Program-made: the position numbers and the translations under genes
Notes under the pieces: model-generated
Database searches by the model: none
The model's input: only the letters and a program-made list of their open reading frames with translations
Told to the model about the DNA's origin: nothing
Assembly: GCA_015056015.1 (NCBI GenBank)
Contig: SVHD01000029.1
Location: 1-33,747, forward strand
Length of the DNA stretch: 33,747 nucleotides
Reading direction: 5' to 3'
Source of the DNA: Clostridiales bacterium
GTDB taxonomy: Bacteria; Bacillota; Clostridia; Christensenellales; Aristaeellaceae
Shown here: piece by piece, positions 15,591-24,119 of the stretch
How the letters are laid out: each line of letters begins with the position of its first letter
Numbering within the stretch: the first letter of the stretch is position 1

Positions 15591-17108
15591 TTACTGCCTC
15601 CCATCCAGGGCCGCCATCATGGCAGCGGCCAGCTTGGCGCTCTGATAGTTGCTGTCCGCCACGATCACACCGGCCTTGACCAGCGCTTCCTTGGCGGCGC
15701 GGATATCCTGGGGATCGCCTTCGGCGCCGCAGATGGTGGCGATGAAGATGATATCCTTATGCTGAGCGCAGAAATCCACGTAAGGCATAATGGGATTGAG
15801 GGCAACGCCGGGGCCGGTGATGAAATCCAGCAGCACAACGGCCACTTCGGGATCGGTCAATTCCTGCTGAACCCGCTTGACGCGCAGGGCGGGATCGAAC
15901 ACGGGATGGGGAGCTTCGGCGGTGAAATCTTCAGCGCCCATATCCAGAATGGCATGGCCCTGGCTGACAGCATGATCGGCCAGCTGCTTTGCATACTTGG
16001 TTTCCAGATTGGAATAAAGCTGCACATCGGGGTTCACCTGGCTGAAGAGGATCAGGGCTTCTTCCGTAAAGGTGCCGCCGCAATAGAGGCCGCGGAAATA
16101 CTTCTGCTCGGGACGCAGGGAATGCACCCGATCGGTAAGCGCCTTCATTTCTTCATCGGTGAAGCCCAGCTTGGGTTCTTCGCCGGTGACCAGCGCCACA
16201 GATTTGCGGGCCGCTTCTTCCAGGCTCATGGCGCCCTGCACCTTATGGCCTTCAAAGAGCTTTTCATTGCCGCCCAGGAAAACGGCCACAACGGGCTTGG
16301 ACAGCTTATCCGCATCATCCAGAATGCCGCTCATCACGGTGAGGTCAGCCAGCTTGGATACCAGGCAGATTACCTTCACTTCCGGATCCTTATCCAGCTT
16401 TTCCATACCCATACGCATGGTGATGCCGCCGATCATGGGCTTGAGATCGCGGCCGCCGGTACCGATCAGGCAATGCACGCCCAGGCCCATCCGCTCGATC
16501 AGGCAGGCCACTTCCTGCGCGCCGGAACCGGAAGCGCCAACGATGCCGATAGGGCCATCCTTATTGATGCTGCCGGCAGCCAGGGCAACGCCGCCGATCA
16601 GGCCAACGCCGCAGTCGGGGCCCATAACCAGGCGGCCCTTTTCGCGGCCCAACTGCTTCAATTCCAGTTCTTCTTCCATGGATACGTTATCCGAGAAGAT
16701 GAATACATCCAGGCCCTTTTCAATGGCCTTTTTCGCTTCCGCAGCGGCATATTCGCCGGGCAGAGAAATTTGCACCAGATCAAAAGGATCCTTTTCCAGA
16801 TCAATTTCATCCAGATCGCGATAGGAAGCCGCGCCCTTGGAAGCGCCGCCGTTGAGCACCAGCATCATTTCTTCCTTGGCGGCATTGATCTGCTCTTCAG
16901 TTTCGGCAGTGACGGCCAGAAGCAAATCGTTCTTGGTCACGTCTTCGGGCACTTCATAGCCCATTTCCTGCAGGGACTGGATATTGGCAGGGGTGGCCAT
17001 CATGCCTTCGGCATTCTTCACATGGCATTTTTTGATGGCCCGTTCGCCCACGCCCATCAGCGTGACCGAGTCCACATACCGTCCCTTTTCAACAAAAATT
17101 TTCTGCAT
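15591..17108 (-). CDS. fdrA: FdrA family protein (AllF-like, succinyl-CoA-synthetase-related)
   Basis: A 505-residue FdrA homologue, near the usual 510-555. It has an N-terminal domain (1-110), then the MGPDCGVGLIGG motif and a CoA-binding-type Rossmann segment IGIVGASGSGAQEVACLI (about 185-205), and a C-terminal acyl-CoA-synthetase-like domain with LLDFITGPGVALNP and ICGAEGDPQD. E. coli AllF is the FdrA-type subunit of oxamate carbamoyltransferase. The relation to succinyl-CoA synthetase fits chemistry passing through an acyl phosphate. The start at 17108 follows GAGGAA, and the gene begins 3 bases after the flavoprotein stop codon. It is followed at once by the small protein and DUF1116 genes. 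Confidence 0.9.
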   Translation of the reverse strand: MQKIFVEKGRYVDSVTLMGVGERAIKKCHVKNAEGMMATPANIQSLQEMGYEVPEDVTKNDLLLAVTAETEEQINAAKEEMMLVLNGGASKGAASYRDLDEIDLEKDPFDLVQISLPGEYAAAEAKKAIEKGLDVFIFSDNVSMEEELELKQLGREKGRLVMGPDCGVGLIGGVALAAGSINKDGPIGIVGASGSGAQEVACLIERMGLGVHCLIGTGGRDLKPMIGGITMRMGMEKLDKDPEVKVICLVSKLADLTVMSGILDDADKLSKPVVAVFLGGNEKLFEGHKVQGAMSLEEAARKSVALVTGEEPKLGFTDEEMKALTDRVHSLRPEQKYFRGLYCGGTFTEEALILFSQVNPDVQLYSNLETKYAKQLADHAVSQGHAILDMGAEDFTAEAPHPVFDPALRVKRVQQELTDPEVAVVLLDFITGPGVALNPIMPYVDFCAQHKDIIFIATICGAEGDPQDIRAAKEALVKAGVIVADSNYQSAKLAAAMMAALDGRQ

Positions 17109-17111
17109 GAT

Positions 17112-18743
17112 TTATTCTTCCTCCGATTGTCTGGACCAATCCTCCCGGGTAACGCGGAGCAATTGATCCTTGAGTTGCACGTGAATGCGATAGCGGCTGC
17201 TTTCCCTTTCGGGGCAATCAGAGCGCACATGGCAGCCCACGGATTCCTTGCGCTCCAGGGCGGAAAGAATCACCAGCCGGGCGGCGGTGAGATCGTTTTC
17301 CAGCCGCAGCCTGTCAAAGGCCTGCTCTGCCGGGCAGGGAGGCAGGGCACTGACATGATGCTGCAGCTGACTGGCGCTTTGCAGCGCATCTTCCAGCAAT
17401 TTGCCGCTGCGCAGCACATAGGCGCCTTTTTGCAGGGCATTTTGCATTTCAGTGCGGATTTCCCGGGTTTCGGATTCGATATTATCGGTTCCGATCTTGC
17501 AGATTTCCTGCGCCCAGGCATTCAATTCATCTGCATTGGCGCCGCTTTCAAAGGCCGTTTCCGCCAGGGTCAGGCCGGCACGGCGGCCGTAAACCAGGGT
17601 TTCCAGGCCGGCATTGCCGCCGATGCGGTTGGCGCCGTGGAGCCCGCCTGCCACTTCGCCCGCAGCGATGAGGCCGGGCACAGTGCTGCGGCAATGTTCA
17701 TCAATGACCACGCCGCCCAAAGTGGTATGGGGGGCGGGGGCCAATTCGACCGGCGTTTCAGAAAGCTCAATGCCATGGCGGCGATAGCGCTCAACATACA
17801 TGGGATAATCATTTTCTAGCCTGTCCTTGGGCACGCCGGTAGCATCGAAATATACGCCGCCGTGCTCGGTGCCGCGGCCTTCCTGAATTTCCCGGGCGAT
17901 GCAGCGGGCCAGCACGTCCTTATCCACGCGTTCGCCCTTTTCACCGTACTGGAGCATGAAACGCTCGCCCAGGGCATTTTTCAGCACCGCGCCTTCATAG
18001 AACAGGGTGGTGATCATGCCCTTGCCGCGCACGCCTTCGGGGTGAACAGCAGCGGAAGGCTCAAACTGGATGAATTCCATATCCACCAGATCTGCGCCGG
18101 CATAATAAGCCATGGCCACGCCATCGCCGCCGCCATCGGGAAGATTGGTGGAGAAGGGATAAATCCGGCCAAAGCCGCCGTTGGCCAGAAGAACGCAGCC
18201 GGCGGAAATGGCAAGGAAGGACTTGGTTTCCTTATTCCAGGCAAGGGCGCCCTGTACCCGGCCATCCTTCATCATCAGGCGAAGGGCGCGGGCATGATGC
18301 AGATGCCGGAAGCCATCATTGGCACAGACCTTTTCCTTCAGCTTTTCCATGATCGCAGGGCCCGTTTCATTGCCGATGCTGGCAACCCGGGGATGGCTGG
18401 CGCCCAAAGGGCGCAAAAGCTGATAACCGCCATCTGCCGTACGATTGAAAACAGCGCCCAGGGAAAGCATTTCCTCAAAAATGGAGCTGCTATCCTCGCA
18501 AAGGGCGCGGGCCAAACGGGGATCATTCTGCTTGTATCCGCTGCGGCGGGTATCCTGATAAAAGCATGCAATGGAATCATCTGCATGCAAAGGCACGTTG
18601 AAACCGTGCACCCAGGGGGATGCGCCCTGGCCGTCAGACAGCATCAGCACACGGCAGTTTTTGCGCGCCAAAAGGGTGTGGGCTGCCATCCAGGATGACA
18701 GCCCGCCCCCCACAATCAATACATCCGTATGGAGGACATCCAT
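17112..18743 (-). CDS. FrdA/NadB-like FAD-dependent oxidoreductase with changed active site
   Basis: A 543-residue soluble flavoprotein of the fumarate reductase/aspartate oxidase type. It starts with the FAD-binding fold DVLIVGGGLSSW and has the capping domain and the C-terminal helical domain (SVGCHVRSDCPERESS). Of the four residues that hold the dicarboxylate in FrdA, two appear kept (His339 in HTTLGG, Arg373 in GANRIGG), and two appear replaced: the His of QFHPT is Glu228 (QFEPS), and the Arg of PRD is Lys275 (DKD). It is therefore unlikely to be a plain fumarate reductase or aspartate oxidase. No signal peptide, heme motif or Fe-S subunit gene is present, so its electron partner is unknown. 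Confidence 0.82.
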   Translation of the reverse strand: MDVLHTDVLIVGGGLSSWMAAHTLLARKNCRVLMLSDGQGASPWVHGFNVPLHADDSIACFYQDTRRSGYKQNDPRLARALCEDSSSIFEEMLSLGAVFNRTADGGYQLLRPLGASHPRVASIGNETGPAIMEKLKEKVCANDGFRHLHHARALRLMMKDGRVQGALAWNKETKSFLAISAGCVLLANGGFGRIYPFSTNLPDGGGDGVAMAYYAGADLVDMEFIQFEPSAAVHPEGVRGKGMITTLFYEGAVLKNALGERFMLQYGEKGERVDKDVLARCIAREIQEGRGTEHGGVYFDATGVPKDRLENDYPMYVERYRRHGIELSETPVELAPAPHTTLGGVVIDEHCRSTVPGLIAAGEVAGGLHGANRIGGNAGLETLVYGRRAGLTLAETAFESGANADELNAWAQEICKIGTDNIESETREIRTEMQNALQKGAYVLRSGKLLEDALQSASQLQHHVSALPPCPAEQAFDRLRLENDLTAARLVILSALERKESVGCHVRSDCPERESSRYRIHVQLKDQLLRVTREDWSRQSEEE

Positions 18744-18755
18744 GCGGCCCCTCCG

Positions 18756-20435
18756 TTACACTTCCCAGATGCCGCCCTTGGCCATCGAACCGATGGTCTT
18801 GACGAACATACGCAGGTAGCGGTGATATTCCTTGCCGGGGAATTCCCAGGAGAACTTGGAAATACGATCGGCCATTTCTTCTTCGGAAATCAGCAGATCC
18901 ATCTTGCGGTTGGGCACGTCGATTTCGATTTCATCGCCGTTCTGAACCACAGCCAGGGGGCTGCCCAGGGCAGCTTCGGGGGAGACATAGCCAACGGACA
19001 GGCCGCTGGTACCGCCGGAGAAGCGGCCGTCGGTGATGATGGCGCAGGATTCATACAGGCCGGGCTTGCCCTTGAGTTCTTCCTGGAAGGTGAAGGCAGT
19101 GGTGCCGAAGCGGCCCTTGAGGCCCAGATAACGCAGCACGATGGCATCGCCAGCCACGATTTCGCCGGCGCGCAGGGCGTCCAGCGCTTCCTGCAGGCCA
19201 TCGTAGCACTTGGCCTTGCCCTTGAAATGCATCAGGGCTTCGGGAACGGCAGCGATCTTGAGGATGGAGCCTTCGGGCGCCAGATTGCCGTAGAGCACGC
19301 CGATGCCGGGTTCGGTGCTGACGGGGTTATCCAGGGTGCGGATGCAATCGTCATTGTAAACAACGGCGTTTTTCACGTTTTCTTCCAGGGTATTGCCGGT
19401 AACGGTGAGGCACTTGCCGTTGAGCTTGGGCATGAGGTTCTTCAGCAGAGCGGACATACCGCCGGCCAGATCGAAATCCTTCACGGAATATTCGCCGCCG
19501 GGGGCCAGATGGCTCAGCAGGGGAACGGTGTTGCTGGCTTCGTCAAAATACTTCCACCAGGGCAGATCATAGCCCGCTTCATGAGCGATGGCGGGGATAT
19601 GCAGAATCAGGTTGGAAGAACCGGCCACGGCCATATCCATGGCGATGGAGTTCTTGATGGCGTCCACGGTCATGATCTGGCGGGCAGTGATGCCTTCGTA
19701 AACCAGATTCATGATCTGCTTACCAGCCTGATAGGCAAGCAGACGGATCTGAGAGGAAACGGCGCTCATGGTGGAGTTGCCGGGCAGGGTCATACCCATG
19801 GCCTCGGCCACCATGCACATGGAGTTGGCGGTGGTCATGGAGGTGCAGGCGCCGCAGATGCCCCAGGAATTGGCGATCAGGCCGTTGTATTCATCCATGT
19901 CCATCTTGCCGGCGGCGGCGGTGCCAACCTTATCCTGCGCGCGGATATGGAGCACTTCCTTGCCGCGGAACTGGCCGTGGGGCATATAGCCGCCGGTAAC
20001 GATGATGGTGGGGATATCCAGACGGGCGGCAGCCATCAGATGGCCGGGCACGATGGAGTCGCAGGTGGAGAGCATAACCATACCATCGAAGAAGTTGCCT
20101 TCTACGGTAACTTCCACCTGGTCGGCGATGGAGTTACGGCTGGGGATTTCGATGTATTTGGGATCCTTGAGCACCATGCCGTCGCAGATGGCGGTGGTCA
20201 TGACTTCCAGGGGCAGACCGCCGGCTTCGCGGATACCCTGCTTGACGCGTTCGGCCAGCTGATTGAGATGCACATGGCCGGGATTGTATTCATTCCAGGA
20301 GTTGACAACGGCGATCAGGGGGCGATGGAGTTCTTCTTCGGAATAGCCCATGCCCAGCATCAGGCCGCGGCGGCATTCGGCGGCTTCACCGAATTCCCAG
20401 TTGGAGCGCATATCAGCATAAGTTTTGCGTGCCAT
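18756..20435 (-). CDS. IlvD/Edd-family dehydratase, probably for a sugar acid
   Basis: A 559-residue Fe-S dehydratase. Cluster-ligand motifs are CDSIVPGH (Cys125) and CGACTSMTTANSM (Cys194), with NSWNEYNPGHVHL near residue 45 and the C-terminal TDGRFSGGTSGLSVGYVSPEA motif. Family members remove water from dihydroxyacids: dihydroxyisovalerate (IlvD), 6-phosphogluconate (Edd), or free sugar acids such as gluconate and xylonate. Lying upstream of KDPG aldolase and KDG kinase, and with no branched-chain amino acid genes nearby, a role on an aldonic acid giving a 2-keto-3-deoxy acid is the best reading. The start at 20435 follows GAGGGA; an upstream TTG in frame overlaps that site and was rejected. 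Confidence 0.88.
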   Translation of the reverse strand: MARKTYADMRSNWEFGEAAECRRGLMLGMGYSEEELHRPLIAVVNSWNEYNPGHVHLNQLAERVKQGIREAGGLPLEVMTTAICDGMVLKDPKYIEIPSRNSIADQVEVTVEGNFFDGMVMLSTCDSIVPGHLMAAARLDIPTIIVTGGYMPHGQFRGKEVLHIRAQDKVGTAAAGKMDMDEYNGLIANSWGICGACTSMTTANSMCMVAEAMGMTLPGNSTMSAVSSQIRLLAYQAGKQIMNLVYEGITARQIMTVDAIKNSIAMDMAVAGSSNLILHIPAIAHEAGYDLPWWKYFDEASNTVPLLSHLAPGGEYSVKDFDLAGGMSALLKNLMPKLNGKCLTVTGNTLEENVKNAVVYNDDCIRTLDNPVSTEPGIGVLYGNLAPEGSILKIAAVPEALMHFKGKAKCYDGLQEALDALRAGEIVAGDAIVLRYLGLKGRFGTTAFTFQEELKGKPGLYESCAIITDGRFSGGTSGLSVGYVSPEAALGSPLAVVQNGDEIEIDVPNRKMDLLISEEEMADRISKFSWEFPGKEYHRYLRMFVKTIGSMAKGGIWEV

Positions 20436-20474
20436 AATTTTTTCCCTCAACTTTCTTTATCAATTATCAGCAAA

Positions 20475-21272
20475 TCAGAATTCGTCTTCCATCATGCAGT
20501 CGATGACGCCGTCGATGCTCTGGCCGCCGTCGATGAAGATGGTCTGGCCCACGATGAAGCTGCTCTTTTCCTTGTCAGCCAGGAACTGGATCATGGGCAC
20601 GATATCGCCCACCTGACCGCCGCGGCCGGCGGGAATCTTGCGTTCGAAGCCGTTGATATCCCGTTCGCTGTAGCGATCCATGATCTTGGTGTAGACCAGG
20701 CCGGGAGCGATGCAGTTCACATTGATGCCATACTTGATCAATTCAACGCCGATGGACTTGGTGAACATATTCAGGCCAGCCTTGCCGGCGGAATAGGGCA
20801 GAGCCTTGCGGCGAACCCAGGTCACCAGGGAATGGATGGAGGAAATATTGATGATGGAGCCCTTGATGCCCTTTTCCACCATGCATTTGGCGGCGATCTT
20901 GGAGCAATAGGCAGCGGCGCTCAGATTCAGCGCGATCTGATCATCCCAGTAATCCATGGGCATATCGATGAAGCCGCCCTTGGGCATTTTCAGGGCGCCG
21001 CCGGCGTTATTCACCAGGCAGTCGATGCGGCCGAAATGCTCGATGAAGGAATTCATCATGTTTTCGCACTGATCGCGCTTGGAAACGTCGCACTGATAGA
21101 TCTGGGCGTCCACGCCGTACTTGCGACATTCTTCGGCAACGGCCTTGGCACCATCGGGGGTCTTATTGTAGTTGACGCCCACGTCCCAGCCGTCCTTGGC
21201 GAAAGCGATGACGGTAGCGGCGCCGATGCCGTGGGAAGAACCGGTTACCAGGATTGCTTTGCGTTCACTCAT
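20475..21272 (-). CDS. Short-chain dehydrogenase/reductase (SDR)
   Basis: A 265-residue classical SDR. The cofactor motif TGSSHGIG starts at residue 10, NNAGG is at about 89, and the active site is Ser144/145 with Tyr160 and Lys164 (YSAGK). The C-terminal IDGG motif is typical of glucose 1-dehydrogenase and gluconate 5-dehydrogenase relatives. In this operon it probably oxidises or reduces a sugar or sugar acid before the dehydratase step; direction and substrate cannot be told. The start overlaps the end of the hydrolase gene by 8 bases, and AAGGAG lies 9 bases upstream. Confidence 0.88.
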   Translation of the reverse strand: MSERKAILVTGSSHGIGAATVIAFAKDGWDVGVNYNKTPDGAKAVAEECRKYGVDAQIYQCDVSKRDQCENMMNSFIEHFGRIDCLVNNAGGALKMPKGGFIDMPMDYWDDQIALNLSAAAYCSKIAAKCMVEKGIKGSIINISSIHSLVTWVRRKALPYSAGKAGLNMFTKSIGVELIKYGINVNCIAPGLVYTKIMDRYSERDINGFERKIPAGRGGQVGDIVPMIQFLADKEKSSFIVGQTIFIDGGQSIDGVIDCMMEDEF

Positions 21273-22161
21273 GAGAAAAAACTCCTTCCAAATTTAAGCT
21301 TTTGAGAATTTGAGTTACAGTGTAGAGGGGCAGGAAAAGGAATTTGGGCATCACGCCGTCAATGTGACGGATGAGCTTGACAGCCAGGGAGGCAGGATCA
21401 TGATCGCCCAGATCCCATTCTTTCTGAATGAAGGCGGTGTAATGATCCATGCTTTCGGCGCAGGCGGTCAGATATTCCTTTACGGCCTGGGGGCCTTCCG
21501 CAATATCGCCCAGGGGCAGATAATCATGCCCGGCAACAATGCAATCAACAGGAAGCTCGCTGAGCTTGCGCATGGAGGCGCGATAACCCGCAAGATCCAT
21601 CACCAGCGCGGTGCCCTGGGTGATGGTGCCGTTTAATTGCAGGCTATCCCCGGTGATCAGGGTATTGGTGCGTTCATCCAGCCAGCAGACGGTATCGGTA
21701 TCGTGACCGGGGGTGGTGATGAGACGCAGATAGGGGGTGAGATATTCGCCATCCTTCAGCAGAATATCAGGGTTTACGCCCCGGAGCGCGGCGGGGGCCG
21801 CAGGGCTGTAGGGCGGGAAGGAAGCGCGGATCAATTTGCTGTATTTCAGCGGATCCTTCAGCTTATCTTCGGAAGCGGCATTGCAGGCCATCTTGATGCC
21901 GGGGCAAAGATCATAAATGCGGGTATGGCCGCCTACGTGATCGCCGTGGCAATGGGTGCAGGCCAGATAGGTGATATCTTCCAGGGTAAGGCCCAGCTGC
22001 TTGAGGGCAGGGATAATCCATTCATCCACATCAGCGGATTTTGCGGCGCTGTCAATCAGCACATTCTTTTCACCGCGAACCAGGATAACACCGGTCCAGG
22101 TGCCGTCAAAGGGAATTTCCAGACGGTAAATATTCGGCCGAAGCTGAACAAATTCAGGCAT
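21265..22161 (-). CDS. Metallo-beta-lactamase-fold hydrolase
   Basis: A 298-residue protein with the complete two-metal site: THCHGDH (His70, His72, Asp74, His75), His in TTPGHDTDT, Asp in ITGDSL and His in VAGHDYLP. The fold covers lactonases, glyoxalases and other hydrolases. As first gene of a sugar-acid operon, a lactonase opening the lactone made by a sugar dehydrogenase is a reasonable guess, but no substrate-specific motif is visible. The start at 22161 has AAGGAG 7 bases upstream; the ATG two codons earlier is too close to that site. Confidence 0.82.
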   Translation of the reverse strand: MPEFVQLRPNIYRLEIPFDGTWTGVILVRGEKNVLIDSAAKSADVDEWIIPALKQLGLTLEDITYLACTHCHGDHVGGHTRIYDLCPGIKMACNAASEDKLKDPLKYSKLIRASFPPYSPAAPAALRGVNPDILLKDGEYLTPYLRLITTPGHDTDTVCWLDERTNTLITGDSLQLNGTITQGTALVMDLAGYRASMRKLSELPVDCIVAGHDYLPLGDIAEGPQAVKEYLTACAESMDHYTAFIQKEWDLGDHDPASLAVKLIRHIDGVMPKFLFLPLYTVTQILKSLNLEGVFSHE

Positions 22162-22193
22162 AGGCATGCTCCTTTCATTATGTTGCTAATTGT

Positions 22194-22222
22194 ATTTTAT
22201 CCATTGAAATTTTGATCGGCAA
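22194..22222 (-). promoter_or_regulatory. Promoter of the ten-gene operon
   Basis: Read leftward, TTGCCG (22222-22217), a 17-base spacer and TAAAAT (22199-22194), 32 bases before the start codon. Confidence 0.6.
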
Positions 22223-22239
22223 GGCGGAAATGAACTTTT

Positions 22240-22257
22240 CTGAAACTGGAGTTTTAG
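22240..22257. promoter_or_regulatory. Candidate operator between divergent promoters
   Basis: An 18-base dyad, CTGAAACTGGAGTTTTAG, with a perfect AAACT/AGTTT core and one outer mismatch. It lies just upstream of the regulator -35 box and 18 bases upstream of the operon -35 box, so one bound protein could control both genes. Confidence 0.45.
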
Positions 22258-22259
22258 TC

Positions 22260-22288
22260 TTGCGAAATGAAGATAAATCGTGTATAAT
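22260..22288 (+). promoter_or_regulatory. Promoter of the regulator gene
   Basis: TTGCGA, a 17-base spacer and a perfect TATAAT, 32 bases before the start codon. Confidence 0.8.
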
Positions 22289-22320
22289 ATATTATTACTA
22301 TATCAGCAGGGGGATTGCCT

Positions 22321-23475
22321 ATGGCGGATGCATTCATTCCCGTTGTGATCAACGCCACCGCATTCATTTCTGCCCAATACAAGCAGGTGCTTTCCGGCAT
22401 AAAAACAGCGGCCGCCAAAATGGGCCGCACCATCCGGGTTTTTACAGAAGACGGATTTGACAAACTGGATACCCAGCAATGGCCTCAGGTAATGATTGCC
22501 ACGGGCACTTCTTTGCCCTTTTTGCGAAGGGTGATTGCCCAGATGGAAAGCGAGGATAGGCGGGTTGTGCTGGCCGGAACGGATTCCGATCAGTTTGGCG
22601 GGCTGGTCAGCTGCGCCACCCACAGCCGCAGAACGGAAATGCAGCAGGTATTGAGATATCTGCTGCATTGCGGAAAGAAAAATATTGCACTGGTGGGATT
22701 TGACGATCATTCCATCAATGACCGTTACCGTTATCATGCGGCACTGAGCCTGCAGGATACCCTGGGGATTTCCCTGACCTCTCAAGACGCCTATCGCTGG
22801 ACCACGGAACCGGAAAACAGCTTTCATACCTTTTTTGAGCATATTCAGCAATATGATGCGGCCATCTGCCCCAATGACGTGATGGCGGTCAGCTTTGCCA
22901 ATTTTTTGCGCAATCACGGCGTGAAATTGCCCGATGATTTATTTATTGCCAGCTTTGGCGGCATGGAATTGAGCCGCTGGGCCAAGCCTGGCATCACCAC
23001 CACCCGAATGGATGATTTCCAGGTGGGGCAGCAGGCGGTGACGGTATGGAATCTGATCCGGGAAAATCATGCGTCCGGCATGGTGATGAAAATCAGTTTG
23101 CCAAGCTATATCATTCCCCGGGAAAGCACGGCCTTTATCCCCGATGAAGCGGCGGCCATTCCTGCCCATTCCCATGAATCGGCAGATGATTTTTATTCCA
23201 TTCCGCTGGTATCCGCGCTGGTGCGGCTGGATGACTGCCTGAGCCGAAGGGATTCTTTGGATTTCAAGATTCTATCCCATCTCATGCGCGGGGAAAGCTA
23301 CGAAAGCATGGGGGAAAGCCTTTTTATTTCCGGCAGCGCCCTGCGCTATCGGCTGCATAAAATCTATAATGACGTGGGCGCCGCCAACCGCGCCGCCTTT
23401 GAAAAAATGATTCATGCCCATCTGGGCGAAGGAAATCCATTTGAAATATCTGATGAGGATGGGGAGAACACATAA
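22321..23475 (+). CDS. Transcriptional regulator: LacI-type sugar-binding domain with C-terminal helix-turn-helix
   Basis: A 384-residue protein divergent from the catabolic operon and probably its regulator. Residues 1-270 form a periplasmic-binding-protein-like sensor of the LacI/GalR type (PVVINATAFISAQYKQVLSGI start, ALVGFDD, CPNDVMAVSFANFLRNHG, IASFGGMELSRWAKPGITTTRMD). The usual N-terminal LacI headpiece is absent. The DNA-binding part seems to be at the C-terminus, about residues 310-365, with a LuxR/GerE-like helix-turn-helix (LSHLMRGESYESMGESLF and SGSALRYRLHKIYNDV). The start at 22321 has AGGGGGA 7 bases upstream; an in-frame TTG two codons earlier overlaps that site. The inducer is probably a sugar acid or related small molecule. 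Confidence 0.78.
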   Translation: MADAFIPVVINATAFISAQYKQVLSGIKTAAAKMGRTIRVFTEDGFDKLDTQQWPQVMIATGTSLPFLRRVIAQMESEDRRVVLAGTDSDQFGGLVSCATHSRRTEMQQVLRYLLHCGKKNIALVGFDDHSINDRYRYHAALSLQDTLGISLTSQDAYRWTTEPENSFHTFFEHIQQYDAAICPNDVMAVSFANFLRNHGVKLPDDLFIASFGGMELSRWAKPGITTTRMDDFQVGQQAVTVWNLIRENHASGMVMKISLPSYIIPRESTAFIPDEAAAIPAHSHESADDFYSIPLVSALVRLDDCLSRRDSLDFKILSHLMRGESYESMGESLFISGSALRYRLHKIYNDVGAANRAAFEKMIHAHLGEGNPFEISDEDGENT

Positions 23476-23477
23476 GC

Positions 23478-24119
23478 ATGCAGGAACCGGGATTGCCAGA
23501 AAAGCTGCGGGAAGCCATGCTGGAGGAAACAATCATCCAGGCGATGGAGGATGGCGCGGATATTGAAAACTGCCATTTCTATGGGGATGAATTGCCGGAA
23601 ATGGAAAATGCCATCTGCGAATTTATCGGCTGCTTTTTTGAACGCTGCCATTTTTCTTCCTGCGGGGCGGAGCGGCTGGTATTTGTTGATTGCGTTTTTG
23701 AAAAATGCGATCTGAGCGGGATGATTTTCCAGAAGGCCACCTTCCAGCGGGTGAAATTCAGCAATTGCCGCATGACGGGCACCCAGTTTACTCAGGCGGC
23801 CCTGATGAATATTTCCTTTGACGATTGCCAGATGGAATATATCAATTTTTCCGAAACAAAGGCGCAGCATGTATCATTTACAGGCTGCGCCATGAAGGAA
23901 AGCGTATTTTTTCAGTTCAGATGGCAGGATTGGCTGCTGAAGGAATGCAATATGCGGCAGGCCGAAATCAGCCATACCCAGCTCAAGGGGCTGGATGTTA
24001 CCTCCTGCGATATCGGCGGGCTTATTGTGGATATCAATGCCCTTCGGGGCTTCAGGGTAACGCCTGCCCAGGCGCTGATGCTGTCCACGCTTCTGGGCCT
24101 TGCCATTCAGGCGGATTAA
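23478..24119 (+). CDS. Pentapeptide-repeat-like protein
   Basis: A 213-residue protein whose centre (about 30-170) consists of repeats with a hydrophobic residue every five positions (CDLSG MIFQK ATFQR VKFSN CRMTG TQFTQ), expected to form a right-handed beta-helix. Cys is unusually frequent, often just before a repeat turn. The C-terminus (FRVTPAQALMLSTLLGL) resembles the end of Qnr-like pentapeptide proteins. It starts 2 bases after the regulator stop codon and is probably co-transcribed with it. The function is not known; some relatives mimic DNA and protect gyrase, but nothing here shows that. Its stop codon overlaps that of the convergent methyltransferase gene. Confidence 0.75.
   Translation: MQEPGLPEKLREAMLEETIIQAMEDGADIENCHFYGDELPEMENAICEFIGCFFERCHFSSCGAERLVFVDCVFEKCDLSGMIFQKATFQRVKFSNCRMTGTQFTQAALMNISFDDCQMEYINFSETKAQHVSFTGCAMKESVFFQFRWQDWLLKECNMRQAEISHTQLKGLDVTSCDIGGLIVDINALRGFRVTPAQALMLSTLLGLAIQAD

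Noticed and set aside
14140-17108. Assigning the operon to allantoin degradation because of FdrA and DUF1116
   Set aside because: No allantoinase, allantoate amidohydrolase, ureidoglycolate dehydrogenase or carbamate kinase gene is present, and all other neighbours are sugar-acid enzymes.
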